The notes: generated by a model not told the origin, from the letters alone. A stretch of 64,000 nt of DNA from an uncultured Candidatus Melainabacteria bacterium (GCA_934718275.1 CAKUZD010000004.1:186001-250000); one strand, 5' to 3'. Positions 32,535-41,650 are shown, numbered from the stretch's first letter. Numbers and translations: made by a program.

Positions 32535-33329
32535 ATGAAAAAATTTTTATTATTATTTTTAACTATTATTGCTACTATTGGATGTGCTATGGCTTATCCA
32601 ATTGACATCAAATATGATGATGGAATTTATCATATTGTTTTGCAGGGTGAAAAGATAAAGAAACATGTAAAATTTATAAGTTCTGATAGCTTGTTAACAA
32701 ATAAGGAAGTTCATCAGAAAACTAAATCCCAGTTAACAATTAATGCAGGTTATTTTGATCCAAATAATGGAAAATCAATTTCTTATATTGTAAGTGATAG
32801 AAATACCGCAGAAGATCCTCTATTGAATGAGAGTTTGTTGTCAAATCCTGTATTAAGAAGAAATATAAGCAAAATATTAGATAGAACCGAATTCAGAGTT
32901 GTAGAATGTTCTGATGGGAAATTCCATTATGAAATAGTACCGCACAAAAGTTCAGTTGATTTTGGGTGTAACATAATAACTTCCGCTCAGGGCGGGCCTT
33001 TAATTTATCCGCAATTAAGGTTGGAAGAAGAATTTTTTATCGTAAAAAAGGATGGAGTTGTTGTTCGAGAAAGTTGTTCTGTTTTGCATAAAACAGCAAG
33101 AACAATTATTGGTTTAAAAGAAGGTGTAGCGCATATCTTAATAATTACCGATAAACATCCTATGGATTTGTACGAAGTTAGAGATTACGTAAAATCTCTC
33201 GGCTGGGATAGAGCGATGGCTTTTGATGGTGGAAGTTCCACTTCTATGAATTATTTAAATAAGTATAATGTTACTTCTATTGGGGATGGAGCGGGTAGAA
33301 GTTTGAAATCTTTTATGATTATAAATTAA
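32535..33329 (+). CDS. Exported phosphodiester glycosidase-family (NAGPA-like) protein
   Basis: 264 residues. A signal peptide (MKKFLLLFLTIIATIGCAMA) precedes the fold recognised by LTINAGYFDPNNGKSI, SAQGGPLIYPQ, ARTIIGLKEGVAHILIITD and MAFDGGSSTSMNY with a closing AGRSLKSFMIIN. Family members cleave phosphodiester links to sugars. Placement directly after lptB and the LptF/G gene suggests an envelope-glycan role. It ends the operon, before a terminator. Confidence 0.85.
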   Translation: MKKFLLLFLTIIATIGCAMAYPIDIKYDDGIYHIVLQGEKIKKHVKFISSDSLLTNKEVHQKTKSQLTINAGYFDPNNGKSISYIVSDRNTAEDPLLNESLLSNPVLRRNISKILDRTEFRVVECSDGKFHYEIVPHKSSVDFGCNIITSAQGGPLIYPQLRLEEEFFIVKKDGVVVRESCSVLHKTARTIIGLKEGVAHILIITDKHPMDLYEVRDYVKSLGWDRAMAFDGGSSTSMNYLNKYNVTSIGDGAGRSLKSFMIIN

Positions 33330-33332
33330 TAA

Positions 33333-33363
33333 TAAAAAAAGATGGTTAAAACCATCTTTTTTA
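33333..33363. terminator. Bidirectional terminator
   Basis: AAAAAAAGATGGTT pairs with AACCATCTTTTTT around an A-rich loop. Serves the lptB operon (+) and 33394 (-). Confidence 0.85.
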
Positions 33364-33393
33364 TTTCCTTATCCTTTTCCTAATTCCTATTGA

Positions 33394-33651
33394 TTATCTA
33401 ACGACTTGTGATACAAAGTTAACTGCTTCAAAAAATGAATCTTTCACGAACTCTTTTGCTAAGGTTGAGATTGGCCTATTTTCAATAACATCAAATACAT
33501 AATAAATCGGGTCTTTAGAAGTATTGAAACGCATTCTTTTATCTTTTTGAGCGAGGTAATTGTAGTCCTCAATGTTAAACTCTTTATTTTCTGTTTTAGA
33601 AGCTTTTGTTGTTAAAGTTCCAAATTTATTATTTGCTTTAGTTTGTAACAT
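33394..33651 (-). CDS. Small hypothetical protein (85 aa)
   Basis: 85 residues, MLQTKANNKFGTLTTKASK..., charged N-terminal half with a helix-rich end (ISTLAKEFVKDSFFEAVNFV). AGAGAGAAAAGAAA precedes ATG, a weak site. Isolated, between the terminator and the divergently placed region before the Ycf45-like gene. No family recognised. Confidence 0.6.
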   Translation of the reverse strand: MLQTKANNKFGTLTTKASKTENKEFNIEDYNYLAQKDKRMRFNTSKDPIYYVFDVIENRPISTLAKEFVKDSFFEAVNFVSQVVR

Positions 33652-33826
33652 TTTCTTTTCTCTCTCTTTATATATCTCTTACATATATATAAAGTATACA
33701 AGATAGAGAAAATTGCTTTTTTGGTCTTTGGTTTGTTAAGACTTTGTTACAATTTAACAACAAAGTGATTTTATAATTATTAACGGAATAGTTTTGGGAA
33801 GTGTGTTGGTAAAGTACATTTATTTT

Positions 33827-35458
33827 TTAATTGTGAAAATCTTTCCCGCCAACAATTCTCAAATGTCGATTATTCCCTTCCCCGACAGATTTACTGGACA
33901 TGTTATGTTGTTCTACAAGTTCATGTTGCAATTTTCTTATATGTTGATTTTGTGGTTGCAATTCTACATGTTCAGCACCTGCAAGAATTTTGTTTATAGC
34001 GGCTTTAGCTTCATCTAGGGCTCTTTCGGCATCATCATAATAACCGCATAATGTTTCTGAGGCTTCAGTTATTTGTAAAGCTTCTTTTAAAACTTTCTGA
34101 ATTTGTGCCATAGAATTAGTTTTTACATAAAATATCTGTAATCTGTAATCATTTGCAGTGCTCAAAACTTTTGCGCCACCTTTTATAAAGTTTTTGTGAG
34201 CAATAACAATATCCGCTTCATCAAGATTGCGGGTAATTTCTGCGTTCAAATTCAAGCGCTCGATAACTTTTTCAACAATCGTTCTTGAAACCGCATAAAG
34301 ATAAATTTTCTTAAAACCTTTAACCTCATCCACATATTTTTGTCTTGAAAAAGAGAATTTCAGACTATCAGTGTTATGTTCAGGTTGAATTTTTTGCTCT
34401 AACTTGTTTATCTCTTTTGGAATGTCAGAAATTGTTGGTTCTGTCTTGTTTTGAATTTGGGGCGGGAGTTCGCCTTCATAAGACTTGTCAACTTTTCTTA
34501 TCTCCGGTCTAATCGGCCAACCTCTTAAAATGTAATCAACTGCTTCTGCCGTATCTTTGTAAACAGCGAGCGTATTCCTGTCTAAAATTTCAATAACGAC
34601 ATCAAACGTTGGTTGTTTCTCTCGTTCCAATACAGTTTTTTGAGAGGCTCTACGTTTGGCTTCATCATCCCCTAATGTTACGGATTGAATGCCTCCGACC
34701 AAATCCGATAGTGTAGGGTTTTTGATAAGGTTTTCTAAACTATTACCGTGGGCGGTTGCAATCAGCATAACTCCACGTTCTGCGATTGTACGTGCTGCTT
34801 GAGCTTCTGCTTCCGTACCAATCTCGTCAACTACAATAACTTCCGGAGTGTGATTTTCAACCGCCTCAATCATTATATCTTTTTGAAATTCGGGCTGAGT
34901 AACTTGCATACGGCGGGCATGCCCGATTGCCGGATGTGGAGTATCTCCGTCACCTGCAATTTCATTTGATGTATCTACAATTACAACACGTTTCCCAAGT
35001 TCATCAGCAACCAAACGAGATATTTCTCTCAATTTAGTTGTTTTACCAACCCCGGGGCGTCCTAAGAATAAAATACTTTTATTCATCATGCAGATATCTT
35101 TTATACAAGCAATTGTTCCTGTAACTACACGACCAATACGACATGTTAAACCAATAACTTTTCCTTGTCTATTTCTTATAGCACTAATTCTGTGGAGAGT
35201 TCCGGGAATGCCGGAACGGTTGTCAGAGGTGAATTCTTGAATACGACTTGTAATATAATTAATATCGTCTTCTGTAACGAATTCATCGCCCAAGTAGTCT
35301 ATTTTACCACCGGCATGCCGTATTTCAGGGGTTCTACCGATATCTAAGACTATTTCAATAACATCTTCCATTTTTTCATAAGAGATGTACCTTTTTACCT
35401 TTTCAGGTAAAACTTCTGTCAATCGGTCTAAATCGTTTTGAAATTGTAAGTTGCTCAT
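33827..35458 (-). CDS. R3H-domain AAA ATPase, Ycf45-like
   Basis: 543 residues. Opening SpoIIIAA/Ycf45-type ATPase: Walker A FLGRPGVGKTT at about 132-141, Walker B VIVVDEIGTEAEAQAA, and GLTCRIGRVVTG before it. The middle linker carries QNKTEPTISDIPKE. The C-terminal R3H single-stranded nucleic-acid-binding domain ends the chain (RKLQHELVEQHN, R-x3-H). This architecture is a hallmark of cyanobacteria and plastids (Ycf45); Firmicutes SpoIIIAA lacks the R3H part. Function in the cell is not settled. Main taxonomic clue in the window. AAAGGCAG precedes ATG. Confidence 0.9.
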   Translation of the reverse strand: MSNLQFQNDLDRLTEVLPEKVKRYISYEKMEDVIEIVLDIGRTPEIRHAGGKIDYLGDEFVTEDDINYITSRIQEFTSDNRSGIPGTLHRISAIRNRQGKVIGLTCRIGRVVTGTIACIKDICMMNKSILFLGRPGVGKTTKLREISRLVADELGKRVVIVDTSNEIAGDGDTPHPAIGHARRMQVTQPEFQKDIMIEAVENHTPEVIVVDEIGTEAEAQAARTIAERGVMLIATAHGNSLENLIKNPTLSDLVGGIQSVTLGDDEAKRRASQKTVLEREKQPTFDVVIEILDRNTLAVYKDTAEAVDYILRGWPIRPEIRKVDKSYEGELPPQIQNKTEPTISDIPKEINKLEQKIQPEHNTDSLKFSFSRQKYVDEVKGFKKIYLYAVSRTIVEKVIERLNLNAEITRNLDEADIVIAHKNFIKGGAKVLSTANDYRLQIFYVKTNSMAQIQKVLKEALQITEASETLCGYYDDAERALDEAKAAINKILAGAEHVELQPQNQHIRKLQHELVEQHNMSSKSVGEGNNRHLRIVGGKDFHN

Positions 35459-35580
35459 TTTCTTTCTGCCTTTCTACTATTTTGTATATATAACAAAATA
35501 ATTACCGGCTGATTACAATTCCGCACCCGCAGCGAAACTAATTATTTAATTTCTTATATTTAATTCACCTTTCTATATAT

Positions 35581-35589
35581 ATTATACCA
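35581..35589 (-). promoter_or_regulatory. Extended -10 promoter of the Ycf45-like gene
   Basis: TGGTATAAT on the minus strand, giving a leader of about 115 nt. Confidence 0.5.
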
Positions 35590-35740
35590 CTTTTTACAAA
35601 AAACTCATCAATCAATAGTATTACAAAAGTAGCAATTTTACATTTTTTAATAGAGACTTTTGTACACTTGTTTTGCTTTTAATATGTGTTACTTATTTTG
35701 TTTTTTTGTTAACAATTGTTACAAAAAGTGTATTGGATTT

Positions 35741-35768
35741 TAAAGTTTTTAGTTAAAAAGTCCGTAAT
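35741..35768 (+). promoter_or_regulatory. Sigma-28-like (flagellar) promoter, weaker -10
   Basis: TAAAGTTT (35741-35748), 12 nt, TCCGTAAT (35761-35768). The -35 is consensus for FliA-type sigma; the -10 keeps CCG and TAA of GCCGATAA. About 35 nt before the ATG of the 591-residue protein. Confidence 0.5.
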
Positions 35769-35802
35769 TCTACATGAACGTTACTAAGAAAGGAAATCAT
35801 CA

Positions 35803-37578
35803 ATGGGATTAGCGGCAGGACAAGCTAGATTATTGACGATAACAGGCAGAAAATCTGACTGTGAATATGAGTCTATGCGTCTTTCTCATCAGAAACTGGC
35901 TCTATCACGTCAGCTTACTGACCTTTCTAACGAATATCAGAATTCACTTGATCAAACAAAATTGATTTATGATTATTATGGTACAGGTGATGAGTCCAAT
36001 CCGTTGTCTTATGGAATATTAATGACTCCATCTGCATTAAATGATTATATGCCTATTCTTATTACAAATCCGCAAGGTAGAGCAACATTAAATTCAAAAT
36101 ATGCTGCAGCTGCGGAAGCAGCAGGTATTCCTCAAGAGGGGTTAGGAACTTTACCTTCTGAGACTATGCGTAACAAGTTTATAGAAGCATTATCAAATCA
36201 AGATGTTATTACAACTAAAACCGCTAATACGATTTTAGGACTTCCGTATAACCAGGCAGCAGGCATGGGTGGTGGTGCTACAGTTGCAGCTATTACAAAA
36301 AGCGGTAAATTAAATGAATTAGTACAATATTTTAAAGATAAAGGTGATACATTTACTGTAAATACTAAGGCTTATACTAAAGAGCTTGATCCTGTAAAAG
36401 GTAAAAACAAGACTAGAGAAATTTTCCTTAGAAAAGGAAGTGTTGATGAAAGACTTGATTCAACTAATAGTTGGAACTTAAACTTAGGGCAATTATTGGG
36501 TGATGATGATCAATATTATCTTGACTATAAAGGTATAAATGGTGAACAGAGTCCGGTGTTAGGTCTTGCAGCTATGCAACGCTATCTTACAGATGGTGGT
36601 GGTTTTGTTGATTGGTTAGCTGATGAATTTTCTTCTGTTTTAGATTTGGGTGATGCAATTACCAAGCAGGCAATAGAGTATGCAACAACTCAAACGCAAA
36701 ACTTGTTATTGGTGGGTACCGGTAATGCTAAAGAAATGGACAGTTATACAACTAAATGGTACGACAATGCTGAAGATAATGATGGCAAAAATCTTGATGA
36801 ACATACAAGTTGGAAGCACCATAAAGATACTGTTCAAGGTTTTATCAACGGTGTTGGTACAGATATTGCTTCTAAAGACAGATATGATAAAAATACAGTA
36901 TTGAAAAGTAAAGATTATATCGGTTTTACAACATCAAGTACATCTCAAAAAGGTTGCCACGATGATGGTTACGATGAAGGTACTGTCGGTATAAACTTAA
37001 ACAACATCGCTAAAGCATTTTTAACTTATTATGCTGACTATGTGAACGGTGTATCAAAAACTGATCTTGACGGTTCTGATAAGTATTACGTAAAAAAAGG
37101 TAACTTAAGTGAAAATAAATTAATCACAGATGACACAACATTTACATTCACTTGGAAAACAGGTTCATCAGTCTCAAGTGATGATTGTGCTCAAGCGACA
37201 TTTTATGATGCATTGTTTAACCAGATTTGCCAAAACGGTTGGACACAGAACAACAATATTGATGATAGTGAATATTTACAAGAAATGTTGAAAAGCGGTA
37301 TGCTTTATATTTCCAAAATAAAAGATGACGGATATTATTATCAAGGAAATTATGCAACGGATTCTTATATAAAAGAAGTTTCTGACGATACAAAAATTGC
37401 ACAAGCAGAAGCTAAGTATAATACTGAAAAATCTAAATTAAATTCAAAAGAAGAAACATTGGATTTAAAAATGAAAAATTTAGATACAGAAATTTCATCA
37501 TTAACAACAGAATACGATACAATCAAGAATACGATTTCTAAAAATATAGAAAAATCATTTAAACGTTATAATGCATAA
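35803..37578 (+). CDS. Large protein with conserved ends, variable centre (family copy 1)
   Basis: 591 residues. The N terminus MGLAAGQARLLTITGRK and following coiled helix (QKLALSRQLTDLSNEYQ) match the protein at 41651 in pattern (Q-A-R, L, T-x-R-K, E-x-E, L-S-x-Q). The C terminus is a coiled coil ending LDTEISSLTTEYDTIKNTIS-KNIEKSFKRYNA, again matched at 41651 and 54013. The centre (about 60-530) is rich in D, N, T, Y and G, looks secreted, has few cysteines and matches nothing I know. No signal peptide. Paired terminal helices around a variable centre are the layout of flagellar axial proteins. AAAGGAAATCATCA precedes ATG. Confidence 0.82.
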   Translation: MGLAAGQARLLTITGRKSDCEYESMRLSHQKLALSRQLTDLSNEYQNSLDQTKLIYDYYGTGDESNPLSYGILMTPSALNDYMPILITNPQGRATLNSKYAAAAEAAGIPQEGLGTLPSETMRNKFIEALSNQDVITTKTANTILGLPYNQAAGMGGGATVAAITKSGKLNELVQYFKDKGDTFTVNTKAYTKELDPVKGKNKTREIFLRKGSVDERLDSTNSWNLNLGQLLGDDDQYYLDYKGINGEQSPVLGLAAMQRYLTDGGGFVDWLADEFSSVLDLGDAITKQAIEYATTQTQNLLLVGTGNAKEMDSYTTKWYDNAEDNDGKNLDEHTSWKHHKDTVQGFINGVGTDIASKDRYDKNTVLKSKDYIGFTTSSTSQKGCHDDGYDEGTVGINLNNIAKAFLTYYADYVNGVSKTDLDGSDKYYVKKGNLSENKLITDDTTFTFTWKTGSSVSSDDCAQATFYDALFNQICQNGWTQNNNIDDSEYLQEMLKSGMLYISKIKDDGYYYQGNYATDSYIKEVSDDTKIAQAEAKYNTEKSKLNSKEETLDLKMKNLDTEISSLTTEYDTIKNTISKNIEKSFKRYNA

Positions 37579-37599
37579 ACAATTTATATTGAACGTTGA

Positions 37600-38433
37600 C
37601 TAAACGCCGGATACAGGCGGCAAATCTATGCTTTTTAAGCGTTGTTCTATACGTCTGTACCATTTCAAATGTTGTTTGAATAATATGTTATATTTAGATA
37701 TATCCCCTTGTGATACTTCTTTAAATTGGTTGTCGCAAGTTTCGGTTAATGCATGTTCTAAATAATGAGTAAGCTCTTTTCTGCTCATTTTATCCAACTC
37801 ATTTCCTTGACGAAGTTCAATTCTTTTTCCAAATTCAACAATTACCTCCGGTCTGTTATCTCTAAAGAATGTGTAATCAACAGCCATTGGAATAAGATTA
37901 ACTTTGCCGTATTTGGCAACTGCTTTTTCTGCAATATATGCTAAACCTGTCTGAAATTCGATTGGTCTGAAGTGAGGAGGGCGAATAATGCCTTGAGGGA
38001 AAATACAAAGAATATTTCTTAAATCTCCCACAACATCTACAGAATATTGCAAAGCTTTCATCGCTGATTGTGGAGATTTTTTATTTACAGAATAAGCCCC
38101 TCCACGGCGCAAAAGAGGAAATCTATTTAATTCTTCAACCATTAACCTGATTTCTTTATGAAAAATTCTATGAGTTGTATTGTATAAGACAATTCCATCC
38201 CACCAATTACAATGTGGGGCAAAAAGAATTGTTGGTACTCCTTTTTCAGCCTCAAAATAATTTTCTTCACCTCTATATCTAAAAGCATAAAAACGATTTT
38301 GGAGCATGTTAAAGAAAAACATACTTGCAACCCATAACCAAAACTTACTAGTTTTAGCCGGCTTAAATTTCTCCTCTTTATTCCTCAACTTTGTGGGTGG
38401 GATGTCAGAATATAATTGTTCCTCTACTACCAT
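37600..38433 (-). CDS. Lysophospholipid acyltransferase (PlsC-like)
   Basis: 277 residues. The catalytic H-x4-D motif is APHCNWWDGIVL, followed by the substrate-binding IFPQGIIRPPH (family FPEGTR-like) and a C-terminal helical part. It transfers acyl groups to lysophospholipids or glycerol phosphate at the inner membrane; the exact acceptor is not readable. No ribosome site: TTGCCT, 17 nt, TACAAT, 6 nt, ATG points to a leaderless message. Convergent with the 591-residue gene, only 21 nt apart. Confidence 0.83.
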   Translation of the reverse strand: MVVEEQLYSDIPPTKLRNKEEKFKPAKTSKFWLWVASMFFFNMLQNRFYAFRYRGEENYFEAEKGVPTILFAPHCNWWDGIVLYNTTHRIFHKEIRLMVEELNRFPLLRRGGAYSVNKKSPQSAMKALQYSVDVVGDLRNILCIFPQGIIRPPHFRPIEFQTGLAYIAEKAVAKYGKVNLIPMAVDYTFFRDNRPEVIVEFGKRIELRQGNELDKMSRKELTHYLEHALTETCDNQFKEVSQGDISKYNILFKQHLKWYRRIEQRLKSIDLPPVSGV

Positions 38434-38439
38434 AAAACA

Positions 38440-38468
38440 ATTGTAACCCGAGAAAGAAAATAAGGCAA
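38440..38468 (-). promoter_or_regulatory. Promoter of leaderless acyltransferase gene
   Basis: Minus strand: TTGCCT (38468-38463), 17 nt, TACAAT (38445-38440), 6 nt to ATG. Confidence 0.6.
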
Positions 38469-38671
38469 ATGCACAAGTGGGTAATTTTAAGAAAGGTTAA
38501 CATCTATTGACATTTAATCATTACTTATTTTAACCTTTTACTATAGAGGAAATGGAGTGAATATCTTCAGCTGCTGGCGCAGCCGTAATAGCCGGAATGC
38601 TCAAAATGAATTCGTTTACGCACAGATTGAACGAACTTCTTTTGGAACCTCTTGAAAAAGAGGATTTTTTA

Positions 38672-39358
38672 ATGTCTTTAACAGCAATACAATCCAATAA
38701 TTCTAAAATTGGAACCTGTCCGCACGGGCTTCCACAAGGTGCTTGTCCTATTTGCAACGGAATGGGGGGCGGAATGAAAAAAGCTGATTTTTCTGCAAAA
38801 CCCGGAGAAATGAGTTGGAATGAATGTGCGGCAATAGGGGCTATGCTAAAAGCTCAAAAAATGGCAAAACTTCAAAGAGAAAAAGACGCACAAGTTTTTG
38901 CGAACAATGTTAGAACATTTCAAAATGCACTTATGAACGCAAGCCAAAAACTTGCAAATATGTCAAATTTTTTTATCCAAAACACTCCGGCAATTATAGC
39001 TAAACCTATAAATTTTATACTAAATACAACTCTCGGCGGAATTGTGAGAACAATTGCAAATATACCAACAACTATTTCAAATGCAATCCAAACAATTCAA
39101 CAGAAATTAGCAGATATTTCTGAAAAATTAACAGCAATAATTGGAGAACTAAAAGCTTCCATAGAAAAGAAAATTTCAGAATCTTTTAAAACCTTGAAAA
39201 AGAAAATTAAATCAATATTCTCAATTTTTAAATCGCTAAATTCTGATAATAACGATAAAGAAATTGATGAAACCAAAAAAACATTTCAATTAAAAACTTT
39301 TATACATGACTTGTATAAAAGAATAACCAAGAGGGAAACTGATGATACTCAATGTTAA
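38672..39358 (+). CDS. Cassette protein 1: CPHG...CPIC motif and long amphipathic helices
   Basis: 228 residues from ATG 38672, chosen because AGAGGA lies 8 nt upstream; the frame is open back to ATG 38597 without such a site. Near the N terminus sits a four-residue-spaced cysteine motif, CPHGLPQGACPICNGMGGG, like a small metal-binding knuckle. The rest is helical: repeated hydrophobic heptads (IQTIQQKLADISEKLTAII, ELKASIEKKISESFKTLKKK). No signal peptide. It overlaps the next gene by 17 nt. Conserved cysteines suggest a zinc or iron site. Function unknown. Confidence 0.75.
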   Translation: MSLTAIQSNNSKIGTCPHGLPQGACPICNGMGGGMKKADFSAKPGEMSWNECAAIGAMLKAQKMAKLQREKDAQVFANNVRTFQNALMNASQKLANMSNFFIQNTPAIIAKPINFILNTTLGGIVRTIANIPTTISNAIQTIQQKLADISEKLTAIIGELKASIEKKISESFKTLKKKIKSIFSIFKSLNSDNNDKEIDETKKTFQLKTFIHDLYKRITKRETDDTQC

Positions 39359-40826
39359 TCAATTACATGATGCCGAAACACTTCGGCAGCAAAAAAATTT
39401 AACGAACTCTCAGAAACGAACAAATACAGAAACTAAAGAGGGTGTTATTGTTAACACTTTTATAAAAGATTGTCCGGATTGCAAGGTTAATCTTAATGAT
39501 ACCTGCGATACTTTGGTTATTTCTGATAACTCGCAAATGCCATCAAGGCTTTATGAAAAAAACGTGTCTCCCGGAAAAAGTGTTTTACCTATAAGTGCTC
39601 TTGCGATAGGTATAATGGGAACAATGGCACTTGTTTCGGCATTTGTAAAACATAATACTAAAATAAATTTAAAAATTACGGATGAAAAGCGACTGCCCCC
39701 TACAACAAGAAACGTAGCTTTAAATGAAGAAACTCATCAAGCTCTTTATCAAATGATTCAAAGTCCTACAAATAAGACTATTCGGGCGGGTGTTGGTGTT
39801 TTAACGCTTACTGCTATGGGTTTTATGGGGAAAACTTTTTTTGATGGGTTTAAAGATGTTTGGGTAAAAAAGAAAGAAGCAGATATTCAGAAAAATATGC
39901 AAGAACAACTTATAAATATTGAAACCCAAGCGTTTGCCGGAAAAATTCAAATTACGAGAAGCATGTTATCCGAAAAAGCTAATGAATTAAATTCATACTT
40001 GGCAAGTGAGAAAAAAGGTGCTCTTTCAAATTTTGGAACAAAAGTTCCATTTGTTGGAAACAGTAAAAAACAAGAAAAAATGAATAATTTAAACTACTTT
40101 TTACTGGGAGTTGGAACTTTTGCATCTATTGTAGGGTTAGGATTTTTAACTTTAAAAAATTTAAGTAAAAGTAATAAATTGTTAAACAATTTTATTGCTC
40201 AAAAGGAAAATTTAATTAAAGATGTTATAAAAAATTCAAGTAATTCAACAAAAGAAAAAGACAAAAAGCTTTTGGATGCATATTTTCAATCTATTGATGC
40301 TAATGCAGAAACAATTAAAGAGTATTTAAAAGATTTAAAATGGGATAAAAATGAAGTAGATGAATTTATAAAAAAATTGGTAAAAAAATCAAAAACTTCT
40401 ACAACATCTGTTAATGCAACAATTGGTGGAGATGGAACCCCAAAGCCGGCTTTTTATTCTCATGTAAATGATTATCGTGCTTTTTTCTATAATTGGCTTT
40501 TAGACACGGATAACAAACAGTTTAAACAACTTTTCTTTGGAATTACCGGACTTACTGCCATAAGCTATGGAGGCAAACTTGCTGCAGATGCAATAAAAGA
40601 AGTTCAAGTAAAAAAAATAAATGCTCAAACTGAAGTTGAATTACAAAATCGACTTGTATCAACCGAGTTGCGAAATTTTAAATCAAAAAAAGAGGCTGCA
40701 ATTCAACCATTAACAGATGAATTTTATAAACAGGCTAAAAATGGAAAACCAAAAGAAGAATTGAAAGTAATGGCAGATAACATACTGTTTGAAATAAAAA
40801 ACGGGCCTCCGTTTGTATATTCATAA
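39342..40826 (+). CDS. Cassette protein 2: multi-pass membrane protein, unknown
   Basis: 494 residues. Cysteine pair CPDCKVNLNDTC near residue 45. Hydrophobic segments occur at about 82-100 (VLPISALAIGIMGTMALVSA), 148-165 (AGVGVLTLTAMGFMGKTFF), 250-270 (YFLLGVGTFASIVGLGFLTL) and 398-415 (LFFGITGLTAISYGG), each followed by charged coiled helices (VKKKEADIQKNMQEQL; VKKINAQTEVELQNRL). The similar spacing of helix-plus-coil suggests internal repeats. AGAGGGAAACTG precedes ATG. Translationally coupled to protein 1. Confidence 0.75.
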   Translation: MILNVNQLHDAETLRQQKNLTNSQKRTNTETKEGVIVNTFIKDCPDCKVNLNDTCDTLVISDNSQMPSRLYEKNVSPGKSVLPISALAIGIMGTMALVSAFVKHNTKINLKITDEKRLPPTTRNVALNEETHQALYQMIQSPTNKTIRAGVGVLTLTAMGFMGKTFFDGFKDVWVKKKEADIQKNMQEQLINIETQAFAGKIQITRSMLSEKANELNSYLASEKKGALSNFGTKVPFVGNSKKQEKMNNLNYFLLGVGTFASIVGLGFLTLKNLSKSNKLLNNFIAQKENLIKDVIKNSSNSTKEKDKKLLDAYFQSIDANAETIKEYLKDLKWDKNEVDEFIKKLVKKSKTSTTSVNATIGGDGTPKPAFYSHVNDYRAFFYNWLLDTDNKQFKQLFFGITGLTAISYGGKLAADAIKEVQVKKINAQTEVELQNRLVSTELRNFKSKKEAAIQPLTDEFYKQAKNGKPKEELKVMADNILFEIKNGPPFVYS

Positions 40827-40836
40827 GGGAGATTAA

Positions 40837-41391
40837 ATGAATAATATAACCTTAAATAACAATTATCGTAATAACCAGAGAGTGCATTCCGCTCCAAAAA
40901 TATTTCAAGAAAATTTTCAACATTTACAAAAACCTTGTCCGATAGTAGATGAAGGCGACAAATTTGAGTATACGCACTGTAAACTTCCAACTAATGAAAG
41001 AAATTATACACTTGTAGATTCAAATAAAGTGAAATTCTTTGTGTCGCAAAAAGAAAATGCACTACCATATATTACAGATATCTTACAACATTCAAACAAT
41101 GAAGCTCAAGTGACAGAAACTCTTTATATCTTGGATAGAATGATAGAAGGTGGGACTAAAGGTGTTGATAAAATGTATCCTGTTTTATCACGATTTAATA
41201 ATACAAAATCCCCAAATATCCAAACTTTTTTAGCAGGAATTTATAGAAAAACACAAGTCCCTGACGCATTTGGGCCTTTAGTAAAAATGCTTATTCAAAA
41301 TTCAATAAATCCGCAACAGGCACCATTTGATCCTAATGAAGAAATTGGAGGTGCAATATTGTCGTATATAGGATGGAAACCTCAAAGATAA
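40837..41391 (+). CDS. Cassette protein 3: soluble helical protein, unknown
   Basis: 184 residues, starting 10 nt after protein 2 with AAGGGAGATTAA. A polar start is followed by a helical core (ALPYITDILQHSNNEAQVTE, YILDRMIEGGTKGVDKMYPV, FLAGIYRKTQVPDAFGPLVK) in a HEAT-like rhythm. Ends GGAILSYIGWKPQR. No signal peptide. Third member of an apparent three-gene operon between two copies of the conserved-end family. Confidence 0.75.
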   Translation: MNNITLNNNYRNNQRVHSAPKIFQENFQHLQKPCPIVDEGDKFEYTHCKLPTNERNYTLVDSNKVKFFVSQKENALPYITDILQHSNNEAQVTETLYILDRMIEGGTKGVDKMYPVLSRFNNTKSPNIQTFLAGIYRKTQVPDAFGPLVKMLIQNSINPQQAPFDPNEEIGGAILSYIGWKPQR

Positions 41392-41400
41392 TAAGTTTAT

Positions 41401-41450
41401 TAAAGTGTCATTCTCAGGTATTTGTCTGAAAGAATTCAACTTATTAATAA
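41401..41450. repeat. Degenerate copy of repeat arm
   Basis: GTCATTCTCAGGTATTTGTC and following bases through ...AATATGG correspond to the 7724-7770 segment (GTCATTCTGAGGGCTTTGCC ... CAATATTGG), heavily diverged. Confidence 0.5.
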
Positions 41451-41577
41451 ATTTATATTAATATGGACAGTGTGCACAACTTTCATTTCGTATTGTTTTA
41501 CATTCACTCATCTTTTTGGCTGTTTTCAATTGATAATCCGAATTGTAACGATTTCTTAACATGCTTTGTATCATGTT

Positions 41578-41605
41578 TAAAGTTTTTTTAAACATGTGTC
41601 GATAA
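41578..41605 (+). promoter_or_regulatory. Sigma-28-like (flagellar) promoter
   Basis: TAAAGTTT (41578-41585), 12 nt, GTCGATAA (41598-41605). Against the enterobacterial FliA consensus TAAAGTTT-N11-GCCGATAA this is 15 of 16 bases, one nt longer spacer. About 45 nt before ATG 41651. Confidence 0.7.
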
Positions 41606-41650
41606 CTATGATAAGAATACTAAGTTAAACGAAAGGAAGATCGGCAACAA

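Larger units (their letters stand above)
35459..35802. other. Intergenic regulatory region
   Basis: Divergent spacer between the Ycf45-like gene and the large family protein. It holds an ATTTTGT/ACAAAAT hairpin (from about 35479), the extended -10 promoter 35581-35589 (minus strand) and the sigma-28-like promoter 35741-35768 (plus strand). No gene seen. Confidence 0.6.

Noticed and set aside
38530..38757. Minus-strand frame of 75 codons
   Set aside because: Antisense to the start of cassette protein 1, without start context; the conserved-looking CPHG...CPIC motif is on the plus strand.
41462..41590. Plus-strand frame of 42 codons starting MDSVHNF
   Set aside because: No ribosome binding site; it overlaps a worn repeat and runs into the sigma-28 promoter.
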